Source: Burkholderiales bacterium
Lineage (GTDB): Bacteria; Pseudomonadota; Gammaproteobacteria; Burkholderiales; Burkholderiaceae_E
Assembly: GCA_017307915.1 (NCBI GenBank)
Contig: JAFKGG010000363.1
Location: forward strand, 648-64,647
Direction of reading: 5' to 3'
DNA: 64,000 nucleotides
The notes beneath the pieces were generated by a model, which did no database searches, was not told where the DNA came from, and saw only the letters and a program-made list of their open reading frames with translations. A program made the position numbers and the translations under genes. This document shows, piece by piece, positions 42,668-50,802 of the stretch (position 1 is its first letter; every line of letters starts with the position of its first letter).

Positions 42668-43654
42668 TCACTGAAGCTTGATCCCGGCCTTCTCGATCAG
42701 CACGCGCCACTTCTCGCCTTCGTCGCGCCAGAACTTGTCGAAAGCCGCGGGCGCCATCGGCGCCGGCGTGATGCCGGCGTCCAGCAGTCTCTTCGATACC
42801 GCGGCGTTCTTCAGCGAACCGATCAAGGCATTGCTGAGCTTGTTGACGGTCGCATCGGGTACGCCGCTCGGCACGACCAATCCCTGCCAGCCCCAGACCT
42901 CCAGATCCTTGAATCCGGCCTCGACCGTCGTGGGTATGTCTTCGAAGCCGGGAATGCGCTGATCGGTGAACGAAGCGATGGCCTTCAGGCGTCCCGATTT
43001 GATCAGCTCGGCCGCGCCGGCGCCGGTATCGAGCACCATCAACATCACCTGGCCTGAGATCAGATCCTGGATCGCCGGGGCAATACCTTTGTAGGCCACG
43101 TGGGTCATGTCGATGCCGGCACGATCCTTGAGCAGCTCCATCGCGAGATGGTGCGGGCTGCCGATGCCCGGCGAGGCATAGTTCAAAGGGCCGCTCTGGC
43201 GCTTCGCGAATTCGATCAGCTGCGGCAGCGACTTGGCCTGCAGGCCCGGATTGGCGACCAGGATCATGCCGAATCGCCCCATCATGCCAATGCTGCGAAA
43301 GTCGCGCGTCGGTGAGTACGGCAGCTTCTCCTTGAACAGGCTGGGGTTCACCGCGAGCGTCGCGACATTGCCCAGCAGCAGCGAGTAGCCATCGGGCGCG
43401 GAACGCGCCACCGTTTCGGCGCCGATGATGGTTGCGGCGCCCGGGCGATTGTCGATCAGCACCGGTTGGCCGAGAAGTTCGCCCATCGCCGGTGCAACGG
43501 CACGCGCCAGGATGTCCGAACCGCCTCCCGGCGGATATGGCACGACGAGCCGCATTGGCCGGGAGGGAAAGCCCGCTTCCTGCGGCCATGCGGCTTGCGC
43601 GGCCAGGCCCAGTGTCGTACCGAGAGAGATCTTGCCAAAACTGCGTCTATCCAT
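42668..43654 (-). CDS. Bug-family (TTT) solute receptor with Tat-like signal
   Basis: 328 residues; the start was chosen 5 nt after a GAGG site. N-terminus MDRRSFGKISLGTTLGLAAQAAWPQ has a twin-Arg motif resembling a Tat signal, unusual for Bug proteins. Then RPMRLVVPYPPGGGSDILARAVA, APDGYSLLLGN, LNYASPGIGSPHHLAMELL and THVAYKGIAPAIQDL. Probably the substrate receptor of the Mo-hydroxylase/homogentisate locus; transport subunits are not encoded here. 13 nt upstream lies the maleylacetoacetate isomerase gene. Confidence 0.88.
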   Translation of the reverse strand: MDRRSFGKISLGTTLGLAAQAAWPQEAGFPSRPMRLVVPYPPGGGSDILARAVAPAMGELLGQPVLIDNRPGAATIIGAETVARSAPDGYSLLLGNVATLAVNPSLFKEKLPYSPTRDFRSIGMMGRFGMILVANPGLQAKSLPQLIEFAKRQSGPLNYASPGIGSPHHLAMELLKDRAGIDMTHVAYKGIAPAIQDLISGQVMLMVLDTGAGAAELIKSGRLKAIASFTDQRIPGFEDIPTTVEAGFKDLEVWGWQGLVVPSGVPDATVNKLSNALIGSLKNAAVSKRLLDAGITPAPMAPAAFDKFWRDEGEKWRVLIEKAGIKLQ

Positions 43655-43667
43655 CATGACCTCGTTG

Positions 43668-44306
43668 TCAAAAACGATCAGGTTGGGACTCGGGGGCTGC
43701 CTGCGCGAAAGCGGGTAGGGCGAGGCAGGTTTGCTCGATGCGTACCAGCCGGGCGTGCATGTCGAGCGGGCAGCCGAAGCGCCGCGCGTTGTACAGCTGA
43801 GGCACCAGGCAGATGTCCGCCATCGTGGGCGCGGAACCGCAACAGAAAGGCGAGCCGTCATCGGGGCCGAGCAGCGCCTCGAATGCGCGCAGACCCTCGG
43901 CGATCCAGTGTCGATACCACCGGTCGCAGTCGGCCGGCGTGGATTGCAGATCCCGCTTGAGATAGCGCAACACGCGGGCGTTGTTCAGCGGGTGGATGTC
44001 GCAGGCCACGGTGCTGGCCAGCGCTCGTGCGGTGGCGCGCTGTTCGCGATCGGCGGGCAGCAGCGGCGGTTCGGGCCAGCGTTCTTCCAGGTATTCGAGA
44101 ATCGCCGGCGATTGCACGAGCAGACGGCCGTCGTCGAGCAGCAGCGCCGGCACCAGCCCCTGCGGATTGACGGCCGTGAATGCCGGCGCCAGGTTCTGCT
44201 CGGTGGCGAGGTTCACGGCGATCGGTTCCCACGCCAACCCTTTCAGGTTGAGCGCAATGCGAACCCGATAGGCCGTTGACGAGCGCCAGTAGGTATACAG
44301 TTTCAT
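43668..44306 (-). CDS. maiA: maleylacetoacetate isomerase (zeta-class GST)
   Basis: 212 residues. Zeta-class signature at the N-terminus: LYTYWRSSTAYRVRIALNLKGL, with the Ser-Ser that binds glutathione. Then VNPQGLVPALLLDDG, QSPAILEYLEERWP and ADICLVPQLYNARRFG. It isomerises maleylacetoacetate to fumarylacetoacetate after homogentisate ring cleavage. The start overlaps the Mo-hydroxylase FeS gene stop (ATGA), so it is cotranscribed with that oxidase, while hmgA is in the divergent operon. Confidence 0.85.
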   Translation of the reverse strand: MKLYTYWRSSTAYRVRIALNLKGLAWEPIAVNLATEQNLAPAFTAVNPQGLVPALLLDDGRLLVQSPAILEYLEERWPEPPLLPADREQRATARALASTVACDIHPLNNARVLRYLKRDLQSTPADCDRWYRHWIAEGLRAFEALLGPDDGSPFCCGSAPTMADICLVPQLYNARRFGCPLDMHARLVRIEQTCLALPAFAQAAPESQPDRF

Positions 44307-45520
44307 CGACTTGATGCTCCGAACAGCCTGAGCAAGTGCGCGCGCAGCCGCGCGACAAATCCCGATGCCGGCATGGCTTGCGCTGCGCCGGCGCCGTCTG
44401 CGTCGTTGATGATCAGCGCCCGCAGGTTGTCGCTCAATTCGTTCGCCAAGCGGTTCGCGACCGCGGTGACGATGCCGGTTCTGGCGAACTGCGCCAAGGC
44501 GCCGGACAAGCGGAAGCTCGTCGATACCTGCAGCTCGGTGTTGTCGGCATCGATGGCGTGCAGCGCATAGTCGAGCCGGCTGGCGAAGCGGGTGTTCGTA
44601 CGCGCATCACGGCCTTCGCTGATCACCGATCCGCGGCGATTCGCTTCATCGCGATCGATCCACGAGCGCGTCACAAACACGGTTCGCACCGGGCCGAGTC
44701 CCAGCTTCAGCCGGCTGTCGATGCGTGCCGGGTCATCGCCGGGAAACAGCGTGAGCCCCGGCATGCAGGCGGCGACACGACGGGGGTCTGCGATCAGATC
44801 CCATACGGTGTCGATCGGGCGTTCTATCCTGAGCGTGCGGGACAGCGTCAAGTCGTCCGGCGTCGGCTCGTACTGCGATCGGGTGGCGAACTCCGCCTCG
44901 ATGCCGGGCGCAAGCTGATCAGGCGGATCGGATCGGTGCGTCGGTGCGGCGACATTGGCGGTGGGCCGGGCAACCCGTGGCGCTTCGTCGACGCCGGCCG
45001 CTTGCGCGCGCGGCGCACGGGCCGTGATCCGCAGCGGCTCATGATCGTGCGTCGGTTGACGTGATCGGATCACGTCGAGAACGGCCGCCACGATGCCCGC
45101 GTAGCCGGTGCATCGACAGAGGTTGCCGGACATTTCCCGGCGCACGGTCGCTTCGTCGGCCTGCGGAAACCTCAGCACCACGTCGCGCGCGGCGATCAGC
45201 ATGCCCGGCGTACAGTAGCCGCATTGCAGCGCATGGTGGCGGCGAAACGCGGCTTGCAACAGCTGCATGACCGGATCTTTCTGCAGGCCCTCGATGCTGT
45301 GCACGCTCATGCCGGCGCAGCCCGCCGCCAGCGTCAGGCACGAGCGCACCGGATGCCCGTCGATCAGTACGTTGCAGGCCCCGCAAACGCCTTGTTCACA
45401 GGAGAGATGCGTGCCGGTCAACCTGAGTTCGTCGCGCAGGAAGTCGGCCAGCGTGACCCGTGCCGACACGTCGGCGCACACGTCCCGGTCATTGACGCGC
45501 ATCGACGTGTGTCCGCTCAC
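44303..45520 (-). CDS. Mo-hydroxylase 2Fe-2S subunit fused to a CoxG/SRPBCC domain
   Basis: 405 residues; GTG start overlaps the FAD-subunit stop (GTGA). Residues 1-160 are a CoxS-type subunit with both clusters: CEQGVCGACNVLIDG and QCGYCTPGM ... GNLCRCTGY. After a linker (about 165-215) comes a CoxG-like SRPBCC domain (LRIERPIDTVWDLIADPRRVAACMPGLTLFPGDD, VSTSFRLSGALAQFARTGIV) with a C-terminal amphipathic helix. CoxG anchors CO dehydrogenase to the membrane; as a fusion it would tether this hydroxylase to the inner membrane near its electron acceptor (inference). Confidence 0.88.
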   Translation of the reverse strand: MSGHTSMRVNDRDVCADVSARVTLADFLRDELRLTGTHLSCEQGVCGACNVLIDGHPVRSCLTLAAGCAGMSVHSIEGLQKDPVMQLLQAAFRRHHALQCGYCTPGMLIAARDVVLRFPQADEATVRREMSGNLCRCTGYAGIVAAVLDVIRSRQPTHDHEPLRITARAPRAQAAGVDEAPRVARPTANVAAPTHRSDPPDQLAPGIEAEFATRSQYEPTPDDLTLSRTLRIERPIDTVWDLIADPRRVAACMPGLTLFPGDDPARIDSRLKLGLGPVRTVFVTRSWIDRDEANRRGSVISEGRDARTNTRFASRLDYALHAIDADNTELQVSTSFRLSGALAQFARTGIVTAVANRLANELSDNLRALIINDADGAGAAQAMPASGFVARLRAHLLRLFGASSR

Positions 45521-46353
45521 TGCAACACCTCGCGAACAGCGCGATACAGCGCGGTGGCGCGAATCCGCTGCATGACCGGATCGTTGGTGGTGTCTATCGC
45601 TTCGAGTTGGCGCTCTGCCCAGGGGCGATCGAAATCGGCGCTGTGCCGAATGCTTGCGTCGGACAGAAGCTTTTCGACTGCTTCTAGGCGCCGCGGACCT
45701 GCGGGCAGCCCGCCGAGCACCACGCGCGCCTGCTTCGATGCGGGATCGATGACGATGGCCACGATCGCGTCGGCAAACTCGCCCGATTTGCGTGCGATCT
45801 TGTGATAGGTCCAGCGCATGCTGGCAGCGCGAACCGGAACCTCGATCGCGATCAGCACTTCGCCGGGCTGCAGCGCCGTACTGAATGCGGCCTCGCCAAG
45901 CGTCTCCACCGGAATTCGACGTTGGCCTTCCGGGCCTTGAACCAGCACGCTGGCGCCGAGCGCCGTCAGCGCAACGGGCCAATCCGCGGAGGGGTCGGCA
46001 TGGGCGAGGCTGCCGCCGATCGTGCCGCGCACGCGCACCGGGCGCCAGGCGATGCCGGCGGCCACGTGGCGCATCATGCCCGCGGTGACGTCTGCAACGG
46101 CGCCGTCTTCGACCATCGCGTGGGTGGTCAGCGCACCGAGTACCAGCACGTCGCCTTTGATCTGCGCTCCGTTCAAGGCATCGATGCGCTCCAATCCGAC
46201 CAGCGTGGTCGGGTTGGCCACCCGCAGGGCCAGCATCGGCAGCAAGGACTGGCCGCCGGCGAGCACGCGTGCCTCGCCCTCGTCCTGCATCAGGCAGTCG
46301 ATGGCCTGTGCGACGGTGTGCGGCTGCACGAACTCGAACGGCGGCAGCTTCAT
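45517..46353 (-). CDS. Mo-hydroxylase FAD-binding medium subunit
   Basis: 278 residues from MKLPPFEFVQPHT. CoxM/XdhB fold: EARVLAGGQSLLPMLALRVANPTTLVGLERI (FAD loop AGGQSL), then RVRGTIGGSLAHADPSADWPVALTALGA, the second FAD motif, and the C-terminal CO-dehydrogenase flavoprotein domain. It passes electrons from the FeS clusters to an acceptor. Overlaps both neighbours by 4 nt, so stoichiometric coexpression is expected. Confidence 0.92.
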   Translation of the reverse strand: MKLPPFEFVQPHTVAQAIDCLMQDEGEARVLAGGQSLLPMLALRVANPTTLVGLERIDALNGAQIKGDVLVLGALTTHAMVEDGAVADVTAGMMRHVAAGIAWRPVRVRGTIGGSLAHADPSADWPVALTALGASVLVQGPEGQRRIPVETLGEAAFSTALQPGEVLIAIEVPVRAASMRWTYHKIARKSGEFADAIVAIVIDPASKQARVVLGGLPAGPRRLEAVEKLLSDASIRHSADFDRPWAERQLEAIDTTNDPVMQRIRATALYRAVREVLQ

Positions 46354-48782
46354 CGAGCTGCCCCGGTGTCTGCAAGGGCCGCTGCAGTTGCAGCTTCGGC
46401 GGGTGCGGCTGACGATGCATCGCGTCGCCCTGCATCGCCGCGCAGCGCCGATGCTTCGAGCAGGGCGCTCAGGATGCGTCGCGGCGTGGCCGGCGATTGC
46501 CTGACCACGGCGCCCAGCGGATGCAGGGCGTCGTTGATCGCTGCCACCACTACGGCGGCCGATGGAATAGCGCCGCCTTCGCCTGCGCCCTTGATGCCGA
46601 ACTCGGTGAACGGACTGGGGTGCTCCAGATGTTCGATGTGGATCGCGGGCACGTCGCCGGCGGCAGGAAGCAGATAGTCGAGCAGCGTCGAGGCCAGCGG
46701 CTGGCCGTCGGCGCTGTAAGGCGATTCCTCGAACAGCGCCGATCCGATGCCTTGAACCACGCCCCCGATCACCTGCCCTTCGACGATCATCGGATTGACG
46801 CGGGTGCCGCAATCTTCGACCACAACGTAGTCGATGACCGTGACGTGTCCGGTGTCGGTGTCCACCGCTACCCGCGCAGCATGAGCGCCGTAGGAAAACG
46901 CGCCGAACTCGGAAGCAGGCGAGTGATAGTGCGTCACCGCCAGGGCAGGGCGATCGCGTTCGAACAGATCCGGGCGTTCCTGCCAGGCGCGTGCGATCTC
47001 CATTAGCGGCAGGATGGATGATCCGGCTTCATTGCTGACAACCCCGCCGGCCAGCTTCAGCGTCGAAGCTTCGCAGTGAAGAAGCGTGCCGGCGAGCGCC
47101 AGCAGATTGGTGCGCAATTGCTGACAGGCACCGGCGACCGCGCCGCCGGCCATCACCATGGCGCGCGAGGCATAGGTGCCGGTCGAATGAGGCGTCAAGG
47201 CGGTATCGCCGTGCATGACGCGGATGCGCTCGATCGGTACGCCGAGGATTTCGTGCGCGACCTGCGCCATCGTGGTTTCCATGCCCTGGCCGTGCGACTG
47301 CATGCCGATGCGGATTTCGAGGCTGCCGTCGGGTTCCAGTTGCACGCAGGCCGGCTCGGCCGCGACCGGCACTGGCAAGCGCCAGCGTCGAGCTGCTGCC
47401 GTGCCATGGCCGGTCAGTTCGGTGTAGCACACCACGGCAGTGCCTTCGCGCAGCACGCCGTTCGAATCGTTCGTACAGGGGCGCCGCCGCGCTTCGATCA
47501 GTTGCTGTGCACGGCGCAATGCCTGCGGGTAATCGCCGCTGTCGAGCGTCTTGCCGGTCACGGTCTTGAACGGCATGTCGTCGGGCTGCGGCAGATTGTC
47601 GAGCCGCACCGCCCAGGGCTCGCGGCCGACCTCGCGGGCGAGCTCATCGATCAGCAGTTCGAGCGCGAAGCACGCACCTGGGCGAGCCACGCCTCGATAA
47701 GGCGCTGCCGGCGGCTTGTGCGTCGCAACCGCGCGCGATACGGCGCTGTACGCAGCTACCCGATAGGGGCCGGAGAGATTGCCCACCGCCATGCCGGCAT
47801 CGAGCGTATTGGTGAAAGGCACCACCGCATAGGCACCGGCATCGATGAGCACTTCGGCACGGATGCCGAGCAGCCGGCCGCGCCGATCGGCACATGCGGC
47901 GATCCGGTAGCGGTGCTCGCGAGTATTCGCGCCTGCCACCAGATGCTCGCGGCGATCTTCGCACCAGCGCACGGGGCGTTGCAGATGGATCGCCAGCCAG
48001 CTGACCAGCACCTCTTCGGGCTGCACGATGCTCTTGAAGCCGAAGCCGCCGCCGACGTCGGGCGCGATCACCCGGATCTGCGACCGGTTCAGCGCCAGGC
48101 TGATCGCGAGCTGGTCGCGCACCAGATGCGGGATCTGCGTCGACGTGTACAGAATCAGTTGCCGGGTGCCGCTGTCCCACTGCGCGAGGCAGCCCTTGCC
48201 TTCCATCGGGTGCGCGGTCTGGCGGCTCATCGCGTATTCGCGTTCGATGACGACCGGTGCCGAGTTCATCGCTTCTCTGGCCGCGTCGTCGCCGGCCTCG
48301 AGCTTGAGTTCGGCGATCAGATTGCTGCCCCAGTCGGCATGCACGAGCGGCGCTTGCGGCGCCAATGCAGATCTGGCGTCGGTGACCGCTGCAAGCGGGT
48401 CGAATGCAACTTGCAGCGATTGAGCGATGTCTTCGGCCTGCGCCCGGGTTGGCGCAATACACGCTGCGATCGGCTCGCCGACGAAGCGCACCCGGTCGAT
48501 AGCCAGCACCGGATAGGGCGCGCTGCGCGCCTCGGGCAGCGGATTGGCGGGCAGCATCGGCAAGGCCGTGCCGAGCGAATCGGCCGTGAAGACCGCATCG
48601 CGATGGGGTGCAGGTATGTCGAGCGATCGGATCGTGGCGTGCGCAACCGGGCTGCGATACAAGGCCACTTCGAGCAGGCCCGGCAGCTGGATGTCGCCCA
48701 CGAAGCGGGCCTGCCCACCGAGATGCCGATCATCTTCGGTGCGCAATACACGCGATCCGATACCCGAGCCCTGGTGGACCAT
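46350..48782 (-). CDS. Mo-hydroxylase large (molybdopterin) subunit, CoxL-like
   Basis: 810 residues from the ATG preceded by AAAGGAG (9 nt). Xanthine-oxidase family: DVGGGFGFKSIVQPEEVLVSWLA, the active-site loop AYRGVARPGA (not the CO-dehydrogenase Cys-containing form), SHGQGMETTMAQVAHEILGVP, and the catalytic Glu in GIKGAGEGGAIPSA. It should hydroxylate an aldehyde or N-heteroaromatic carbon using water. No CoxF/XdhC-type maturation genes are next to it. First gene of the six-gene leftward operon, which runs on to the isomerase, Bug receptor and flavin hydroxylase. Confidence 0.9.
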   Translation of the reverse strand: MVHQGSGIGSRVLRTEDDRHLGGQARFVGDIQLPGLLEVALYRSPVAHATIRSLDIPAPHRDAVFTADSLGTALPMLPANPLPEARSAPYPVLAIDRVRFVGEPIAACIAPTRAQAEDIAQSLQVAFDPLAAVTDARSALAPQAPLVHADWGSNLIAELKLEAGDDAAREAMNSAPVVIEREYAMSRQTAHPMEGKGCLAQWDSGTRQLILYTSTQIPHLVRDQLAISLALNRSQIRVIAPDVGGGFGFKSIVQPEEVLVSWLAIHLQRPVRWCEDRREHLVAGANTREHRYRIAACADRRGRLLGIRAEVLIDAGAYAVVPFTNTLDAGMAVGNLSGPYRVAAYSAVSRAVATHKPPAAPYRGVARPGACFALELLIDELAREVGREPWAVRLDNLPQPDDMPFKTVTGKTLDSGDYPQALRRAQQLIEARRRPCTNDSNGVLREGTAVVCYTELTGHGTAAARRWRLPVPVAAEPACVQLEPDGSLEIRIGMQSHGQGMETTMAQVAHEILGVPIERIRVMHGDTALTPHSTGTYASRAMVMAGGAVAGACQQLRTNLLALAGTLLHCEASTLKLAGGVVSNEAGSSILPLMEIARAWQERPDLFERDRPALAVTHYHSPASEFGAFSYGAHAARVAVDTDTGHVTVIDYVVVEDCGTRVNPMIVEGQVIGGVVQGIGSALFEESPYSADGQPLASTLLDYLLPAAGDVPAIHIEHLEHPSPFTEFGIKGAGEGGAIPSAAVVVAAINDALHPLGAVVRQSPATPRRILSALLEASALRGDAGRRDASSAAPAEAATAAALADTGAAR

Positions 48783-48874
48783 CGGGATGCGCTCCTTTGG
48801 TGTGGTCACGCGCCGTGCTTTTCGAGAGGCTTGAACCAGGCCGGCGTCATAAGAATTCGTTTCAGATTACATAC

Positions 48875-48886
48875 GTTTCGTAACTA
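48875..48886 (+). promoter_or_regulatory. candidate MarR operator, Mo-hydroxylase side
   Basis: GTTTCGTAACTA, 92 nt upstream of the Mo-hydroxylase start codon, in an AT-rich stretch between this gene and marR. It matches 11 of 12 positions of the element at 49639-49650 on the other side of marR, in the same orientation. Likely controls the leftward operon. Confidence 0.5.
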
Positions 48887-49005
48887 ATGCAAGCCCTCAT
48901 ACCACGCCCGCGGTAGTGCCTGGTGGCGCGGAGGGGGTACCTGATTGGACTAAAATCGCAAGGGTTTCTCGCAGTGATCCGCCATCACCCAGAACATCGG
49001 AATCC

Positions 49006-49551
49006 ATGACTCATCCGACCTTGCCGCTCGAACGGTTTCTGCCGTATCGCCTGTCCCGACTCGACAACGAAATCAGCCAGGCGCTGGAGCGGATATACGG
49101 CCCGTCGTTCGGATTGAACATTGCGCAGTGGCGGATGCTGGCCGCGATTTCGCATTTGCAACCGACCTCGGCCACCGAACTGATCGCGTACTCGGCCATG
49201 GATAAAGTCACCGTGAGCCGCGCCGTGGCCGAACTGGTCGACCGGGCGCTGGTGAGCCGGGAAACCGACGATCGCGACCGGCGCCGGGCCCGCCTGTCGC
49301 TGACTGATGACGGCACCCGTGTCTACGAACACATCGCGCCCGAAGCGATGGCGTTCGAACAGGCGCTGGTCAAGGCTTTCAGCCGTTCGGAACTGCAGGC
49401 ATTCAATCGCGGCGTCGACAAGCTGCTCGACGCGATCGCACTGATCCAGCGCGGCAGTGCCGGGCTGTTGCCGCAGCGCCGAACGAAGGCGGCCGGTACG
49501 ACCGCACAGACCACGGCGGCGCGGCGCGCGCCCGCGCGCGCACCGCGCTGA
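49006..49551 (+). CDS. MarR-family transcriptional regulator
   Basis: 181 residues from MTHPTLPLERFLPYRLS. Winged helix: IAQWRMLAAISHLQPTSATELIAYSAMDKVTVSRAVAELVDRALVSRETDDRDRRRARLSLTDDG. The C-terminal 30 residues are a basic Ala/Arg tail (TTAARRAPARAPR). MarR proteins repress until a phenolic or aromatic-acid ligand binds. It lies between the two catabolic operons, both of which carry a shared 12-mer at the promoter, so it is the probable pathway regulator. Confidence 0.9.
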   Translation: MTHPTLPLERFLPYRLSRLDNEISQALERIYGPSFGLNIAQWRMLAAISHLQPTSATELIAYSAMDKVTVSRAVAELVDRALVSRETDDRDRRRARLSLTDDGTRVYEHIAPEAMAFEQALVKAFSRSELQAFNRGVDKLLDAIALIQRGSAGLLPQRRTKAAGTTAQTTAARRAPARAPR

Positions 49552-49621
49552 GCCGCTCTTTCCCCGCGCAGCAGCGCTGACGCGCGATATCGCGCCGCAA
49601 CACGAAGCCTTTCACAAAAAT

Positions 49622-49654
49622 TAGTTGCAAATTTAACTGTTTCGCAACTATAGT
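49622..49654 (+). promoter_or_regulatory. promoter of the amidohydrolase-hmgA operon with overlapping MarR operator
   Basis: TTGCAA (49625-49630) and TATAGT (49649-49654) with 18-nt spacing form a good sigma70 promoter 33 nt before the ATG. It is overlaid by an inverted repeat, TAGTTGC (49622-49628) and GCAACTA (49644-49650), 7-bp perfect arms. The right arm is inside the 12-mer GTTTCGCAACTA that also occurs at 48875. Binding would block RNA polymerase. Confidence 0.6.
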
Positions 49655-49686
49655 TCCGGGCATTCATCAGACGCTCGGAGGGGCCA

Positions 49687-50802
49687 ATGTTCGTGATCGA
49701 TGCGGATGCACACGTGATGGAGGACGAGTCGGCGTGGGCTTTTCTCGAGCCCGAGTACCACGCCAGAAGGCCGGTTCCCGTCATCCTGCCGGAAGACACT
49801 TCGCTGACGGTCTTCAACGCGGCGTGGCTGATCGATGAGAAGGTGCGCCTGTTCGGCGCTTCGCCGCCGCTGGGCACGCGCAGCCTGGCCAAGAAATATT
49901 CGCTGGGCTCGCAAACCTTGACGGACGTTCGTGCGCGTCTTGGCGACATGGATCGCCGCCGCACCAACGTACAGGTCGTGCATACGACGTTCGGGCTGCT
50001 GAACCTGTGCGAAGACGTCGAGCTCGAAGAGGCGCTGATGCGCAGCTTCAACAAGTACATGGCCGGGCGTTGCAAGGAGTCGGGCGGCCGTCTGCGCTAT
50101 GACGCCTTGGTGCCGTTCCGGAACCCTGCCGCCGCGGTGCGCGAGTTGCGCCGGGCCGTCGAAGACGGCGGCGTCGCCGGGGTGTTCATGCGCGGGATCG
50201 AATGGGATCGGCCGGTGGGAGATCCGTACTTCTATCCGATCTATGAAGAAGCGCAGCGTCTCGATCTGCCGATCTGCGTGCACATCGGGTCGGGGGCGCC
50301 GCAGATGCGGGCCATATTCGAGAACCAGAAACGCCTTCCCGGCGAAGAGCCGTTCTGGCCGCCGCGCGTCAAGCGCTTGCTGGGGCCGCTGACGGTGCAG
50401 TTCGGGTTCTACAGCCTCTGTGAAACGCCGACGGCCACCGAATTTCCGAAGCTGCGGTGGGCCTTCCTGGAAACCATGGGCGTCGAGTGGGCCCTCGGGG
50501 CAGTGGGTGCTCTGGACCGCGCCGGCAAGACCAACGCACGCAAGCTGCTCGATGAAGGGCGCGTTTTCGTTTGTGCCGAGCCGTCGGAAGACCTGGCCTA
50601 CGTCGCCAATCGGCTGGGTGACGATTTCATGGTCGTCGGCAGCGACATGCCGCATCAGGACGACGCCGCCCATGACGACATCGTCGCTGAATTCGAAGCG
50701 CGCAAGGATCTTTCGCCGGCGGTGCTCGAGAAGATGCTGTCCACGAATGCCGCGCGACTGTATCGAATCGATGCCCGCGAGTTTGACCAACGCGCGCGGT
50801 GA
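49687..50802 (+). CDS. amidohydrolase-2 family metal-dependent hydrolase/decarboxylase
   Basis: 371 residues. TIM-barrel amidohydrolase of the ACMSD-like group: metal motif Asp7-x-His9 (DADAHVME; the first position of the HxH pair is Asp), PICVHIGSG with another His, and VGSDMPHQDD with the catalytic Asp. These enzymes perform non-oxidative decarboxylations of aromatic acids or hydrolyse ring lactones. It is the first gene downstream of the MarR-controlled promoter, GTGA-coupled to a DszB-like gene. In picolinate clusters an enzyme of this family is the decarboxylase acting with a Mo-hydroxylase and flavin hydroxylase, a useful parallel. Confidence 0.85.
   Translation: MFVIDADAHVMEDESAWAFLEPEYHARRPVPVILPEDTSLTVFNAAWLIDEKVRLFGASPPLGTRSLAKKYSLGSQTLTDVRARLGDMDRRRTNVQVVHTTFGLLNLCEDVELEEALMRSFNKYMAGRCKESGGRLRYDALVPFRNPAAAVRELRRAVEDGGVAGVFMRGIEWDRPVGDPYFYPIYEEAQRLDLPICVHIGSGAPQMRAIFENQKRLPGEEPFWPPRVKRLLGPLTVQFGFYSLCETPTATEFPKLRWAFLETMGVEWALGAVGALDRAGKTNARKLLDEGRVFVCAEPSEDLAYVANRLGDDFMVVGSDMPHQDDAAHDDIVAEFEARKDLSPAVLEKMLSTNAARLYRIDAREFDQRAR

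Noticed and set aside
44303..46435. 710-codon frame suggesting an N-terminal extension of the FeS-CoxG protein
   Set aside because: The first about 305 codons overlap the FAD subunit out of frame; the GTG at 45520 with 4-nt overlap is the real start.
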